From Thalassia testudinum (taxonomy: Eukaryota; Streptophyta; Magnoliopsida; Alismatales; Hydrocharitaceae): a stretch of DNA of 64,000 nucleotides. Numbering within the stretch: the first letter of the stretch is position 1; each line of letters starts with the position of its first letter. A program made the translations under genes and the position numbers. The DNA lies in the NCBI GenBank assembly GCA_037157565.1, contig JAZHRO010000063.1, positions 11,886,001 through 11,950,000 of the forward strand, read 5' to 3'. The notes under the pieces are model-generated. The model searched no databases and was not told the origin of the DNA. It saw only the letters and a list, made by a program, of their open reading frames with translations. Shown one piece after another: positions 46,397-57,344 of the stretch.

Positions 46397-46450
46397 CATG
46401 TTCATAGCATGGGGCTGATAGAGGTTCTGGAATAGCTCTGAGGGCATGTG

Positions 46451-47100
46451 GGAGTCTATTAGAATTTTTATGCCCTAGGGGAGCCATCCGAGTATTTTGT
46501 AATACGATTACATTTTATCTTAATAAAGATATTCGATTATTTTCTAGTTAAATGACTTGGGTCCCTTAGTACAATTAGGGTTACGTGCTTGGCCAGATTG
46601 AATAACTCAATATGTGTTAACTCGGATATCTCAATGCTTTAGAGGATCTGATAGCACATCAAGAAACCATCTGATTCAAATGTTTCTGGACTAAGTTGGG
46701 ATGGAAACCTTCTCTAGAGGTCGTCGCCTAATTGATGCTCTTGAATGGAGATTTAAGAACTATCACATAGGTTAGGTTAAGAAGTTAACCTGATGAATCA
46801 CGAGATACTAGAAGTCCTTCTCTAATGCAGTCATGGAGAAGGTGTATCCTTAGACTTGAGATGGATATATGTCTTTGTTTATGAACACATTCATTTGGCA
46901 AACCATTAAGTTGATGCACCCACCTTGGTGTCAATACTGGAAAGCTAGTGTGTATGGGAAGGGATAGGAGGCACATGATCTCTCGAAGGAATTGCATAAA
47001 TCCGTTGCATAGGTGTATACAACAGTTTAGAGGCATGAGCTCACTCTACGTATATTATATATAGCTCACTCAGGACAATGGCAGAAGTTCAAATGGACAT
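46451..47100 (+). repeat. Probable copia 3' LTR remnant
   Basis: AT-rich sequence following the copia RNase H end and polypurine-like tract. It contains AATAAAG (about 46520) as a possible polyadenylation signal. The right boundary cannot be fixed and no second LTR copy is in the window. Confidence 0.4.
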
Positions 47101-49584
47101 CTCGACGCTAGTTTGCTTGAGATTCTCCTAAGAATATATAGTGCCTGAGAGTAACTGATAGAAGAACGAAACCTAAGCCAAAACTTCTAGAAACATAGAT
47201 AAAGTTATTATCTTTATAAGAAAATGCGATGGCTGGTTTCAAGAAATGACTCTGAAGAATGTCAACACTCCTTGGTGGCCAATAGTAGGAATAGCTTAGA
47301 AATACTCTCAAATGTCAATTAACAATTTTGGTTGGTGAAGTCCAAATGTAGCTGGTTCTATACTGAAATGGTATGCACAATGGTGTTCAAACCCCATGCA
47401 ACCATATCAATTTATCTGGTTGGAGGAATCCTCTCACTAGCAATCTAATTTACCTAGTCGTATACTGATATGATATGTAGAATTTTAAGACTTACATTCC
47501 AAATATATCATCCATATCTTGCAGAAAATGCTTGTTTCCAACCACAAAGGCAATGGTCAAAGACATGTAACTAGAGTCATCCTGCTTTAAGAAGTTTTTT
47601 AGTGCGCTATAGGACACTAAATAATAATCCTGATATGGTGACGAATCTGAATAGATATATATATGGCAACTTTGATTCCTGCCTTGCTTTTAAAAGACCT
47701 TGTCCTCCAAGTTGTGGCTGTTAAATCAACGCAAATACTTAGCATATAAACCTGTATGCATCGAAATTGAGGCCAATTGCATTTAAAGCAATGAATCAAG
47801 ATTTGATTTCCTGCATCATGTCATAATATGCAATTCCAATTAAACTTCCTTCCAATCGTTCCTCATATGTCTATGATGTTGTTCATCCTCGATGATCTCA
47901 TTTTCCCCACCAAATTCTATTTACTTTGTTGTCGATCCAATAGGCAGGTTTCCATGATGGATAACCCATCATCTTCTATGCAATTATCCCTTTCAAAAAA
48001 AAAACACACTTCTATGCAATTATGTGGAGTAGCTTTGTTATTTCAAGGTGAAAGTGAAACATAAACCCAATGCTCAGCACATAAGATGGCACTTAAATTG
48101 CAACAGAATGGTGGTGTTTCTTTGAGGAGGTGAGATGGTGTGCAATGTAGAATGCACCCTACTTTTTTCAGATTTTTTAAATACCTGTATGCAGTTTTCC
48201 TTTCTACTTTATTTTAGTATCCAAATCAAGTTAATCAATAACATGCAGAGATAATTACTGATCTAAGTAGCCCATCCATTTTACCTGGAAAAGGTTGGAT
48301 ATTTTAATTTTAACAGCAGTCTAGTGTAGTAATGCACTACCTTTTTTTTTTAAGGCGATTCCCTTCTTTTTGTAGGCAGCAGGATAGTAGATATGGATGC
48401 CAATCTCATGGCTAAATCTGTCATCAAGGGTAGTTAATCTCTACTTTGTTCTCATCCATGTCAGTCCTAATTCATGAGTACACAAAAGCATTTGCAATCC
48501 CACTGCCTCCCTAGCCATCTATATGGGTTCAACTCCTGCCAAATGCATCCATAGTCTCATTCCTGGTTAATTTGCATCATAGCCATGCCTCAATCTCCTC
48601 CACTGAAACTGCATAGTGCCTCCCCACACACACCCCCCTCACATAATGGAACACCAATACAAGGTACATGGCATAATTTGAATCGGGTTGCTTTGGTTTA
48701 TCAGAATTGCAATAGTCCTTTAACGAGAGCATACATCTTATAGATGCCATTTCAAACTAGAAAACCAAAAACTCACATCCTTGCATATGAGCCTTAAAAA
48801 CCATCCAACTTATATAAACATATTACATGGTTAAAAGTAACAAACTTGCACGATAAAGGAAAGGGGCAAAACAAAATTAATTTCCCATCAGATCCCCACT
48901 TCTCTAAACTAAACTTCAAAGATGAAAACTTCTTCAACACCTCAAATCAACAGCTTTCTTGCCCTCGTCCATCTACTCGATCACCACCATGGCCACCACT
49001 TCATTGTCATTGAAATAAGTCATGTATGGTTGGCTATCAATAGCATTTCAAACAGAAGAAACCAAAAACTTAAACCCTTCCTTGTATTAGGGACTTGAAT
49101 TTTTTTTTTTTGGAAAGAGATGGGATTTGAATTTTTTTTCCAAAAGAGGAAAGGATGACTACACAAGGTTCACCCAAAATTTTATTAGAGGACGTGGCAA
49201 AATTACATCATAAGTTACAAAAAGTCCCACTCCAACAAAGAAGAGCCAGCATAACAACTGGTTGTCACTACAACATACTTGGGTTGTTAGGATATCCAAT
49301 GTTACCCAAAAAGGCAGGATATCCTAGTTTGGTTAGCAGGATATTCCAAGGAAGGATGACTCACAAATTACTAATTCCATAATGGTAACCCATCATAACT
49401 TTCAATAGGAATAAGGAATAAGTCACATCCTCCACTCGATTCTTTCTCTTCCCACAACTTATTCCCAAATCTAACTCCAATACCCAACAACACATAAGGC
49501 TGCTCTTAGAAAAGTTTTGCAGCTTAAGACTAGTTAAAATTTAGAAAATGTTAAGATTTGGGAGTAGTCGAATAAGTGGTGGAT
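47101..49584. other. Intergenic DNA, no recognisable feature
   Basis: AT-rich sequence with only short chance frames. A splice-like stretch near 48370-48430 and poly-T runs near 48340 and 49100 are present, but nothing supports a gene. Confidence 0.5.
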
Positions 49585-49800
49585 TAATGAAGCATAGATG
49601 TAATAGGTGTGTTGATATATTGTAAGTAGCTGTTTTTATTTGTACTGGGAGTGGGTTAGTAGAGGTAGATGTGATGGATAAGTTTTTTTTTTTTTTTGAA
49701 AAGTAGAGTGAGTTGATTTGTTGTAAGTATTATTTATTTTTATTTGTATTAGAAGTGGGTTAGTGGAGTTAATGTAATGGGTGAGTTAGTATATTGTAAG
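49585..49800. repeat. Imperfect direct repeat, two units of about 110 bp
   Basis: Both units share ATATTGTAAGTAG-like, TTTTTATTTGTA and GGGTTAGT(A/G)GAG(G)T segments, separated by a poly-T run at 49685-49698. Confidence 0.5.
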
Positions 49801-50739
49801 TAGTAGTGGGAACAAATGCGATCGCTAGCCGTTGATACTCTACATTATTCATGGATTGTAGCATTTTCCCAACCGAATAGGATAAATCATCCATCTAATA
49901 CTCTACCAAACATGACCTAATGGATTATCTCACTCTGCAGAAGACATATTTCAAAATATATTATTCCCTAGACAAAATTAGGGCCCAAGTATCAAACTCA
50001 TAGGAAGGACAAAGAGGAACAACACACAAAGAAACTAGTTGCATTAGGAGAACGTAGTCACCTCTACAAACTTCAACCCCTCAAACTAGGGTTGCAAAAC
50101 TCGGTCAAGTAAGACAATTAATCAGTCGTGTAATCTTACTCAATGCCTTGGACAATCCAAGGAACCATACTCAAGCTTTACACAATTGGGTCGAGCAATG
50201 GACCTTATAATCTATTGGTTTAGTTGGTCGAGTAAAGGGGCATCTATTATGAGATCCTCACCTAGATAAGCTCTTCATCCCTTGAACCTAATTATCCATG
50301 TTTAAAACCTTGAAACTTATATTATTTGCTTCCATTGGAGACATGGTCTAAAGTTTATTTGCATTACTTTGAACTTCAAAATGGTTGTTTGTGTGTATCT
50401 TACTTATTGGAATTTCCATTTTATCTATGGCTCAGTAGTAAATTTGTGCAAGTCATACATCTTTTTAATATATTTTATAAATGCATCTATATATTCAATA
50501 TTTAAATATTAAAAAATACTTGACTTACAAATAATCCTCAATAACTTCCTCGTATACGATATGCTCCTTACTCAGTGATCTCACTGACTAAATATGAAGT
50601 ACCAACTTTTGCAACCTTATTAAATCGCCAACTCTCCTACCCCCCTCCACATACTTGCTCCTAGTTTTGGTGATGGGATATTCTAAAGGAGGATGTCCTA
50701 TAGATTAAATACTCATCCCACTTATATTAACTTCAACTT
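49801..50739. other. Intergenic DNA, no recognisable feature
   Basis: No coding, RNA or LTR signature was seen. Confidence 0.5.
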
Positions 50740-51051
50740 TGAATAGAGTAAGGAACGAGCTGCCTTTCATCACTCACTCTCCTCTCACTACTTCTACACA
50801 ATATCCAATCAAATAAGAGATAAGGCTATCCCACTTGCATAATAGGAATTCCAAAATAAGTGGCATCCTCCTCTCTCTATTTTTTATCCATTATTTGTTC
50901 TAACTTAGTTCTCAATAAACAAGGAATAAGTTTATCCAACTTGTGCAAAAGTTATTCTAGAATAAGTGGCATCTCTCTCACTCTACTATAAGTTCCAACT
51001 CAATTCTCAACCAAACAAGAAATAAGGTCATCCTACTTGCACAAAAGTTAT
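50740..51051. repeat. Imperfect tandem array, three units of about 100 bp
   Basis: Units at about 50740-50849, 50850-50955 and 50956-51051 share an AATAAGTGGCATC start (units 2 and 3), a TCTCAAT(A/C)AACAAG-like middle and a CACTTGCA/AACTTGTGCAAAAGTTATT end. It sits just downstream of the pseudogene (in pseudogene orientation). Confidence 0.5.
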
Positions 51052-51204
51052 TCCAGAATAATAATGACGAAGAAAAAAAAACTTAAGAACTCTATCAAGA
51101 GTGCAAACAAGAAGAGTCCTCACCTCCCCATCAAACCCTCCCAAGAGGTCTCTCTACTACATCCTCAAGGTTGCTCCTTTCTCGTCCGTCCTCTCCTCCT
51201 CCAC

Positions 51205-52100
51205 TTACTGCCCAAATGCCTTCATGGCGAGGATGTTCTCCTTGAAGTACTATGTGTATGGGTGCCCTTGGGGGATGAGGCAGTGGTACTTTTCAAGACC
51301 TGCTCCACGTCTCCCTTCCTCTACATTGTCGTGTAGACAATTCCTTGGCAGAGGTATGGTCGAAAGTCCCATGACTCCTCCCTCACCAATTTCTCGTACA
51401 ACCCGATTGCCTTCTCATACTTCCCTTCTATCACCCTCACCTGAGCCACCAGAAGCTTCAAATCCCTCGCCACCTCCTTCTTATTCTTCTCCCTCTCCTT
51501 TCTACACTTCTCCATAATGCCCTTGATCCGCTCCACGACGATGGCAAGCTCTGAAGCCTTGGAGGAGGGGTCATCATCGAGGGCAGTGGCTATGACGAGG
51601 TCATGGTAGGCATCAACGAGGAAGGGGTTGCGGAGGAGGAGGAGGTCGTGGAAAGCGGTGCGAGAGGAGGGAAGGTTTCCAGAGTGGGTGAGGAGGTGGG
51701 TGCGAAGGAGGGGGAGGTCGAGGTCGTAAGGGGGGAGGAGGTGATCGACAGCGGAGATGACGTCGGAGAAACGATCGAAGAGGGTGCGAAGCTCAAGGAG
51801 AAAGTAGAGGGAGGGGACGTCATTGGGGTGGAGGTCGAGGTGGTCCTCAAGGAGTTGAGCCTTCTCCTCGTCAGAGAGGGAAGAGGTGGTAGTGATGGGA
51901 GAGGGGGGAGTGGAGGCGAGGGAGGGGCGGTGTGGGAGGAGGAGGAGGGCATCGGAGGCGAGGGTTAGGGTTATGGGTTTTAGGAGAGGGGAGAGGAGGT
52001 GGTGATGGTTGGAAGAAGAAGAGGGAGAAGAAGAGGAAGAGGAGGAGAGGGAGAATTGAGGACGAAGGGATGACAGAGGAGAATGAGGAAGAGTAAGGTT
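51205..52100 (-). pseudogene. Pseudogene of a chloroplast TPR protein, SLOW GREEN 1-like
   Basis: This minus-strand frame starts with a Ser-rich, transit-peptide-like head (about 52100-51890), then SDEEKAQLLEDHL, LDLHPNDVPSLYFLLEL, FLVDAYHDLVIATALDDD, ARDLKLLVAQVRVIEGKYEK and SWDFRPYLCQGIVYTTM, then a TAG at 51321-51323. After a frameshift the tail continues as LIPQGHPYT, stop, YFKENILAMKAFGQ, ending at TAA 51205-51207. The TPR array and the HPY..YF..N..A tail fit plant SLOW GREEN 1 (plastid biogenesis) from memory. No start ATG is in frame. High GC3 coding bias contrasts with the surrounding AT-rich DNA. A retrocopy or a decayed intronless gene are both possible. It abuts the 3' end of a pol-less element at about 52176. 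Confidence 0.6.
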
Positions 52101-52175
52101 GGAGAACCTTACAACATATGTAGCTGCTGGAGGGAAAGGATATAGTTGTAAGGAGGAAGGAAGATCGTGATTGAG

Positions 52176-54041
52176 TTAATCTCATGCTTAATTTTTGTTA
52201 GTCCCTTAACAAAATCTTATGGAAAGAACTAGAGTTCTAGACCATGCATTGATGTTCATAGTCCTGATTTGTTCTACTCTCTAGAAATTAGGTCAGAATG
52301 CTAATAGTAGGCCTAGAGGTACTGAAGGATCAATCAAGATCCAGACCTGACCGGCTTCAGCTTGAGTCTACCTCTAAGGTTTCTAATTCCTGCAAAAAAC
52401 TACCCAGAGGTTCGTTGAACTCAGTGGTTAAAGCACCTGTGCGTAGATTGTAGCATGTCTAGGTTTAGTTTGCTAGTGCATTTTTGTAAGAAAGAGATAG
52501 AGATGGATTTTTCATTTGGAGAGTTCTCTCTTTTCTTTTTAGATTTCCCTAGATCTAGACTTGAATTAGCCTTAAACACGGTCAGTATCGGATTTCTTGT
52601 CCCCACCATCAATCTTCAAAGGGTTCCTGGCTTTCGATGCTTTGGGATAGCATCGCCCATGGAAACCTCCAGAACCGTGGCTTTCGACACTTCGAGATAG
52701 TGCCACCCATGGTGTTCTGTGGCTAAACTCAGGCCCTGGCAAACGACATTTTGGGATAATCCCACCCATGGCACCTGAACCAGCACAAGGTGCTTACATG
52801 CCTCCGGTAGGATATTTAGATATCCTTGGAGACAAGCACCGAGGAGACGATATGTTATTACGCATCTTAGAGGGGAATTTCCCACCTCTCCTCGCCGAGA
52901 ACTCGTATAATCAACTTGTGTTGTCTAGTCGCTCCTAAGCTAGATCTTCGAGATGGCTTTTCAGAGCAGAACACTTTTGACATATTTTTTTTTATTAAGC
53001 ACACTGAACCAGACTTAGTGTGTGATTTTTGGGTGCTTAGGTTACCAAGTCCCGCAAACCAAAGGACAGGCAACAGGGTCGAATAATGCCTAGGCCTTAG
53101 ACCTACTACATTAGCCTCACATTTTCCTCAGCCTCTTGAGGACTAATCCGGATCTTAATGGATACGTGAATGTTTAAGCCCTAAAACAAGCCCAAAAGGC
53201 CTAAGATCAACACTCATACTAATCTCTTTGTCTCTTTGTCATCTCAGGACTTGATTTTTTTTCTTTTCTTTTTGATTAGGTCTAGAACTTAATTAACTTT
53301 CATAATCAATTTCTAATGACTATCATTTCTGTTCTTGCTTTTTCTCCTTTTTGACATTTAAATTCTCCTCTCTTTTCCTCCTCAAGAAAGATTTGTAATT
53401 ATTTCTCAAAATTCCTCCCCTTCTTCCATTTTTTTCTTTTTCAACCTTTTTTTATCATTTTTGAATATGTATTTTTTTATGAGAACCCCTCAGAGAATTG
53501 AATTTTCATATGTTTGCACTTTAACACCCCCCCATGCCTAAGTTTTGCAATGTCCTCATTGTAAACCAGGAGGGTACAAAATTAGTTTGGTTCAAGGATT
53601 AAAACAAGAGCAAGGGTGGGTGAACGGGTCAGGATGACTGTTGCGGATCTTTTCAAGCTTTGATACAAGTACCAAAGATGGAGTCAGCTGTTTTAAATTT
53701 GAACTCAGGAGTGCAGTAAGAGTGTAGCTCAAAAGATGATCAGAAGGGTCTCAGGATTTTGGAATGATGGGTTGCCTCCCGTTAAGCGCTAAATTCAATG
53801 CCTTCAGTGGAGCAGAAGGTGGTCAAGGAGAAGGGGTGGTCAAATCAGAAGAGTTTTGTATAACAAGCACCTTCATCAATAGCCTGGTTGGTCCAACCAA
53901 GTGATTATTCAGATCGACAGGCTGATGATGTAGCCCAAACCCAATCAGTCTAGTGGGTTAATGGATGTGAATCAAAAGATACGAAGCCCACCAGATTCTT
54001 TGAGGCTCAAAGAGATATGGAAATGTAAATCCAGGGTTTAG
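52176..54041 (-). mobile_element. 3' internal region of a pol-less minus-strand element, 3' LTR missing
   Basis: In sense order it has GCGCTTAACGGGAGGCAACC (53765-53792), an internal GGCATGGGGGGG tract after a CAATG/CATTG hairpin (53523-53564) and an imperfect tandem array (52617-52790). It ends near TTAAGCATGAGAT at 52176, where the polypurine tract and LTR should meet. No LTR follows; pseudogene DNA starts instead. No gene beyond the acidic ORF. Confidence 0.65.
52617..52790 (-). repeat. Imperfect tandem repeats in element 3' region
   Basis: Three to four units on the plus strand share GGCTTTCGATGCTTTGGGATA, GGCTTTCGACACTTCGAGATA or GGCAAACGACATTTTGGGATA-like cores followed by CC(A/G)CCCATGG. 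Confidence 0.65.
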
Positions 54042-55098
54042 CTAAGTCGGTTCAGCCTGATCAGAGTAGGGATCCTCAAAAGAAAATGGATTTGTAGAGG
54101 ATGTAGGAACCCTACTGGTAAGATCATAAAAAGGATAAGAAGTGATTATCGGTCTGATCAATATCTGAAACCCAATCAAAGGATGGTGGAGAATCATATG
54201 CAACTGGATCAGAGAGAGGTGAATCTGAGTAGAAATTGATTCCATTGGCGAGTCAAGGTTGGGAATGGGTTTTGGAAGGCTCTGTATGCAGATGAGAGGT
54301 GTGGCTTCTTTGAGGTCCAAATCATTTACCTCAGCATCAGAATCAAAGAAGGGATCATGGATGCTGAGGTCGTAAACTGGTTCGTAATCGTCAGGAAACA
54401 AAGGTTCTCCGAGGTCAGAGTATGATTTGAAATCATTGGAGAATTTGCAAAGATCAGTTTCTGAACCTAATTCTAGATCGGGATTTCCACCATAGAACGG
54501 ATCAAGATGTGTAGAATCCGCAACCTGACTTGAATCTAACCTAATTTCAAATTCTGAGCTCAAATATGTGTCCTTATTAGGCATAGGCTTAGGTTTTTGG
54601 TTCTTAGGATAAATCCAATTGAATCCCATCTCTTCCAACTCCTTGGTTTCTGTTATCATAGATCGGTTTGATTGAGAAATCAATCCGCATTTCTAAGGAG
54701 GTTGGAGAGGTGTAATCATTAAATATGGGCCCACAATCATAGCCCAGATCAAAAATCTAATTCTCTTCATATTGGGCCTCTTGATCATCCCAAGTAGGTT
54801 CTGATCTAGATTCTTGGTCAAAGGTAGGAATTGAGTCACTAGAATCTGGTTTAGGCACTATTGGGATGTCAAAATCATTCTCAAGAATTACCTTAACAGG
54901 ATAAGGCTTGTGAATTACATTCTCGAGAGATTCTGATTCAAGCTTATCATCATAGGTGTCTGGGGAATCTAGGCTTAATGGACCAGCTTCAAGGTTTTCT
55001 AAGGCTGGTTCAGAATCGGAAACACCTGCAATTGGATCCTCCGAACCCATATCAAGATCAGGTATGTCAATTTGCACAAAGTTTGAATCTGATTCCAT
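54042..55098 (-). pseudogene. Acidic orphan ORF, minus-strand copy, frameshifted
   Basis: ATG at 55096-55098 opens a 113-codon frame rich in Asp, Ser, Glu and Pro (FVQIDIPDLDMGSEDP, VSDSEPALENLEAGP). After a gap a second, longer frame runs from 54683 to 54042 (ELEEMGFNWIYPKNQ, SSEFEIRLDSSQVAD, SDLGEPLFPDDYEPVYDLS). It is homologous to the plus-strand copy at 40545-41651 and less decayed. There is no recognised domain and function is unknown. It lies between the 'MKNGS' ORF and the 3' motif block, in the position pol occupies in autonomous relatives. Confidence 0.55.
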
Positions 55099-55109
55099 TT
55101 AGGTTGGGG

Positions 55110-56784
55110 GTGATCAGCCCATTTTAATGGACTAATATTACGCTTAAGTAACTTTAATCTTACCTTTTAGGTTTGTTAATAATTACATTAAGTTATAGAA
55201 TGTTTGCATGCATCATGATTTAAGTTTACATCTATTTTATAGCATTTTATAACTTATTATGTAATGATTTTATGTTTTTATGTGCAGGAATGATATTTAG
55301 AAAGAACAAGGAGGGGGGAATAAATTTCCCCAACAAACAGCCGGTTCAATCCATCCCTCATCCTCTGGCTAGCCGCAACCCTTCCCTCAACAAATGCAAA
55401 CCGCCGCCAGCTAAAATTAGAAAAAAAATTTTGAAAATCCCTTGTACCGCGGAGGAGAGGAGTTAAGAGGAGGAGGAGCACAGGAGAGGATCATCTTCTT
55501 CTCCCCCTGGCGGGGACCCAATTGGGAGAGGTGTGCACTGTGGGAAGCCACTTGCACTGTGTACCATCACTGCCCCCCAACACCTCCCACCAATACTCAA
55601 CACTAGCGCCGCATCTACAGCCGCGCCTTTCAGCCATCACTGCTCCCTCCCCCCACCCAACTCCTGCAGGCGCTCTGCCCAGCCACCACGCCCCACAGGC
55701 GCTGCATGCCAAGCGCCCGCAGACACTTGCCGCTCTTCTCCACACTGCCTGCAGGCTGGTACTTACACCCTCACCAAGCACCCACACCCACACCATCTCC
55801 ACTGCAAGCGAACCCCTGCAGGCACTCGCGCCCTCGCCACCAGTGCCCTACTAGACCTCCTGCAGTGCCCTGCAAGATCCCACGCCACCTTCGCTACACA
55901 ACGCTTGCACCTGCGCCCAACGCCCACAGGCGCTCTGCCCAGCCACCGCACCCCTGCAAGCGCCTGCGCCCTCGCCTGCAGTGCCCTGCAAGCTCCCACG
56001 CCACCACCGCTCTCTACAGGCGCGCACCCACGCGTACCTGCGCCATCACCCAGCGCCGCACCCGCGCGCACCTACGCCAGCACCCAGTGCGTAGCCGTGC
56101 GAGCTGCAGCAGTGGCCATCATCCTCCAACAGGCTGAAAGCCATCCTCCTCCATCCGGCCACCGCGTCACCGCCGTTGCGTAGCGCTCGTCGAGGTGCAC
56201 CTCCTCGCCGACTCTTGCAGCCAACCGTACACAGTCGCACACGTGAGGAAGAGAGAGGAGAAATCATCTGTTTTCTTCCCCATTAAAAATTACATTTACT
56301 GCCATTTCCACCAAAATCAATTTTAATTTATGATTATTTTATTATGGTGAAATTGTGACTGCACACTCATACTTTCTGATAATTGCACGTTATTGATATT
56401 CACATGTTTCAACATTGGTTTTGGGATTAACATGTGCACAAATTTTCTCTAATTATTGTCAATTGAAAATTACATAAAATCATCACATATTTATTGAATA
56501 TTTCAGTGAGGAAAAATTGCACATATACCCTTATATTTTTGAGTTATTGTGCATCTTCTTTCCATCGCATTTCATGTCGGATTTGATTAAGGGTTTCGCA
56601 CTTGGTCAAAAGAATATGAAATAATCAAGAGTTTATTGCATCATTGCCTCCCTGTGGACACGGCCCGCTCTTCTGTGAGTGGTTATTTTTACTGTTGATT
56701 AGCCGATTTTTCCACCACTTAAATACTACAACAACGTGTTATTTCATTTGAGAAACTTAATCGAAAGTGGAAAATCGACTTGTC
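55110..56784 (+). repeat. LTR of family G, copy 3
   Basis: About 1.67 kb from TGATCAGCCCATTTTAATGG to ...CGACTTGTCA. It has the same plan as copies 1 and 2: AT-rich start, C-rich Pro/His/Ala-coding middle (55500-56200, not a gene), AT-rich end with GCCTCCCTGTGGACACGGCC (56646-56665) and ATACTACAACAACG (56722-56735). It is inserted between the two orphan ORFs of a minus-strand element. The left boundary is uncertain by a few bases. Confidence 0.65.
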
Positions 56785-57270
56785 AAGGTGTCCACAACAA
56801 CCTTTATTCTCAAACCCAGGTTTTGGAGGTCATCAATTTCTGACTTTTGATATGGGTACATTTGATTTATGACCTGTTTCAACATAGTTATCAAGTTTTC
56901 CCATTTCTCAAGGTCATATTGGTGCTTTTCCCAAAGTGGTGGATTTGTCAGACATTGAAGATACTCGAAATTATGTAATGTTTCTATTTCAATGAATCTT
57001 GTCATGAGAATGTCTCGGGTTGAACCATTTTTCATATATATTAATATCAGCTAGACATGATTTGTAATGAAGGATGTTGTTTCTGGTATATTAACTTGAA
57101 TATGTCTAGATGGATCTGAGTTTTTTAATATTCATCATGATGTCTCAGAGCATCCTCAATCATCTTTTCTTTCATGCTCATTTGGGATTCAGATTTCCTA
57201 AAAAGTCTTCCTAATTTTTTAGGTTGCATTTTCAAATCAGGTGGGTGAATCAAGATGTAGAATCAAATTT
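56757..57270 (-). pseudogene. Orphan ORF 'MKNGS' family, minus-strand copy
   Basis: The best-preserved part is the 92-codon frame from ATG 57035 to 56757 (MKNGSTRDILMTRFIEIE, LHNFEYLQCLTNPPLWEK, KWENLITMLKQVINQMYP, DDLQNLGLRIKVVVD). Its last codons are read into G copy 3. Upstream homology to 30551-30740 extends to about 57270 with stops. No known domain is recognised; predicted helical, charged. Confidence 0.5.
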
Positions 57271-57344
57271 AGGTTCAGATTGAAGTGATTGGATCAGATC
57301 AGAAATCCCCAAGAAGATCAATTCTAATGAGGCCTCTAGGTTTA

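Noticed and set aside
48370..48430. Exon-like stretch after a T-rich TTGTAG acceptor
   Set aside because: About 18 codons only, no neighbouring exons and no recognised protein.
51590..52185. Long alternative frames on both strands over the TPR pseudogene
   Set aside because: They are shadows of a GC3-rich coding sequence; only one minus-strand frame gives TPR-like protein.
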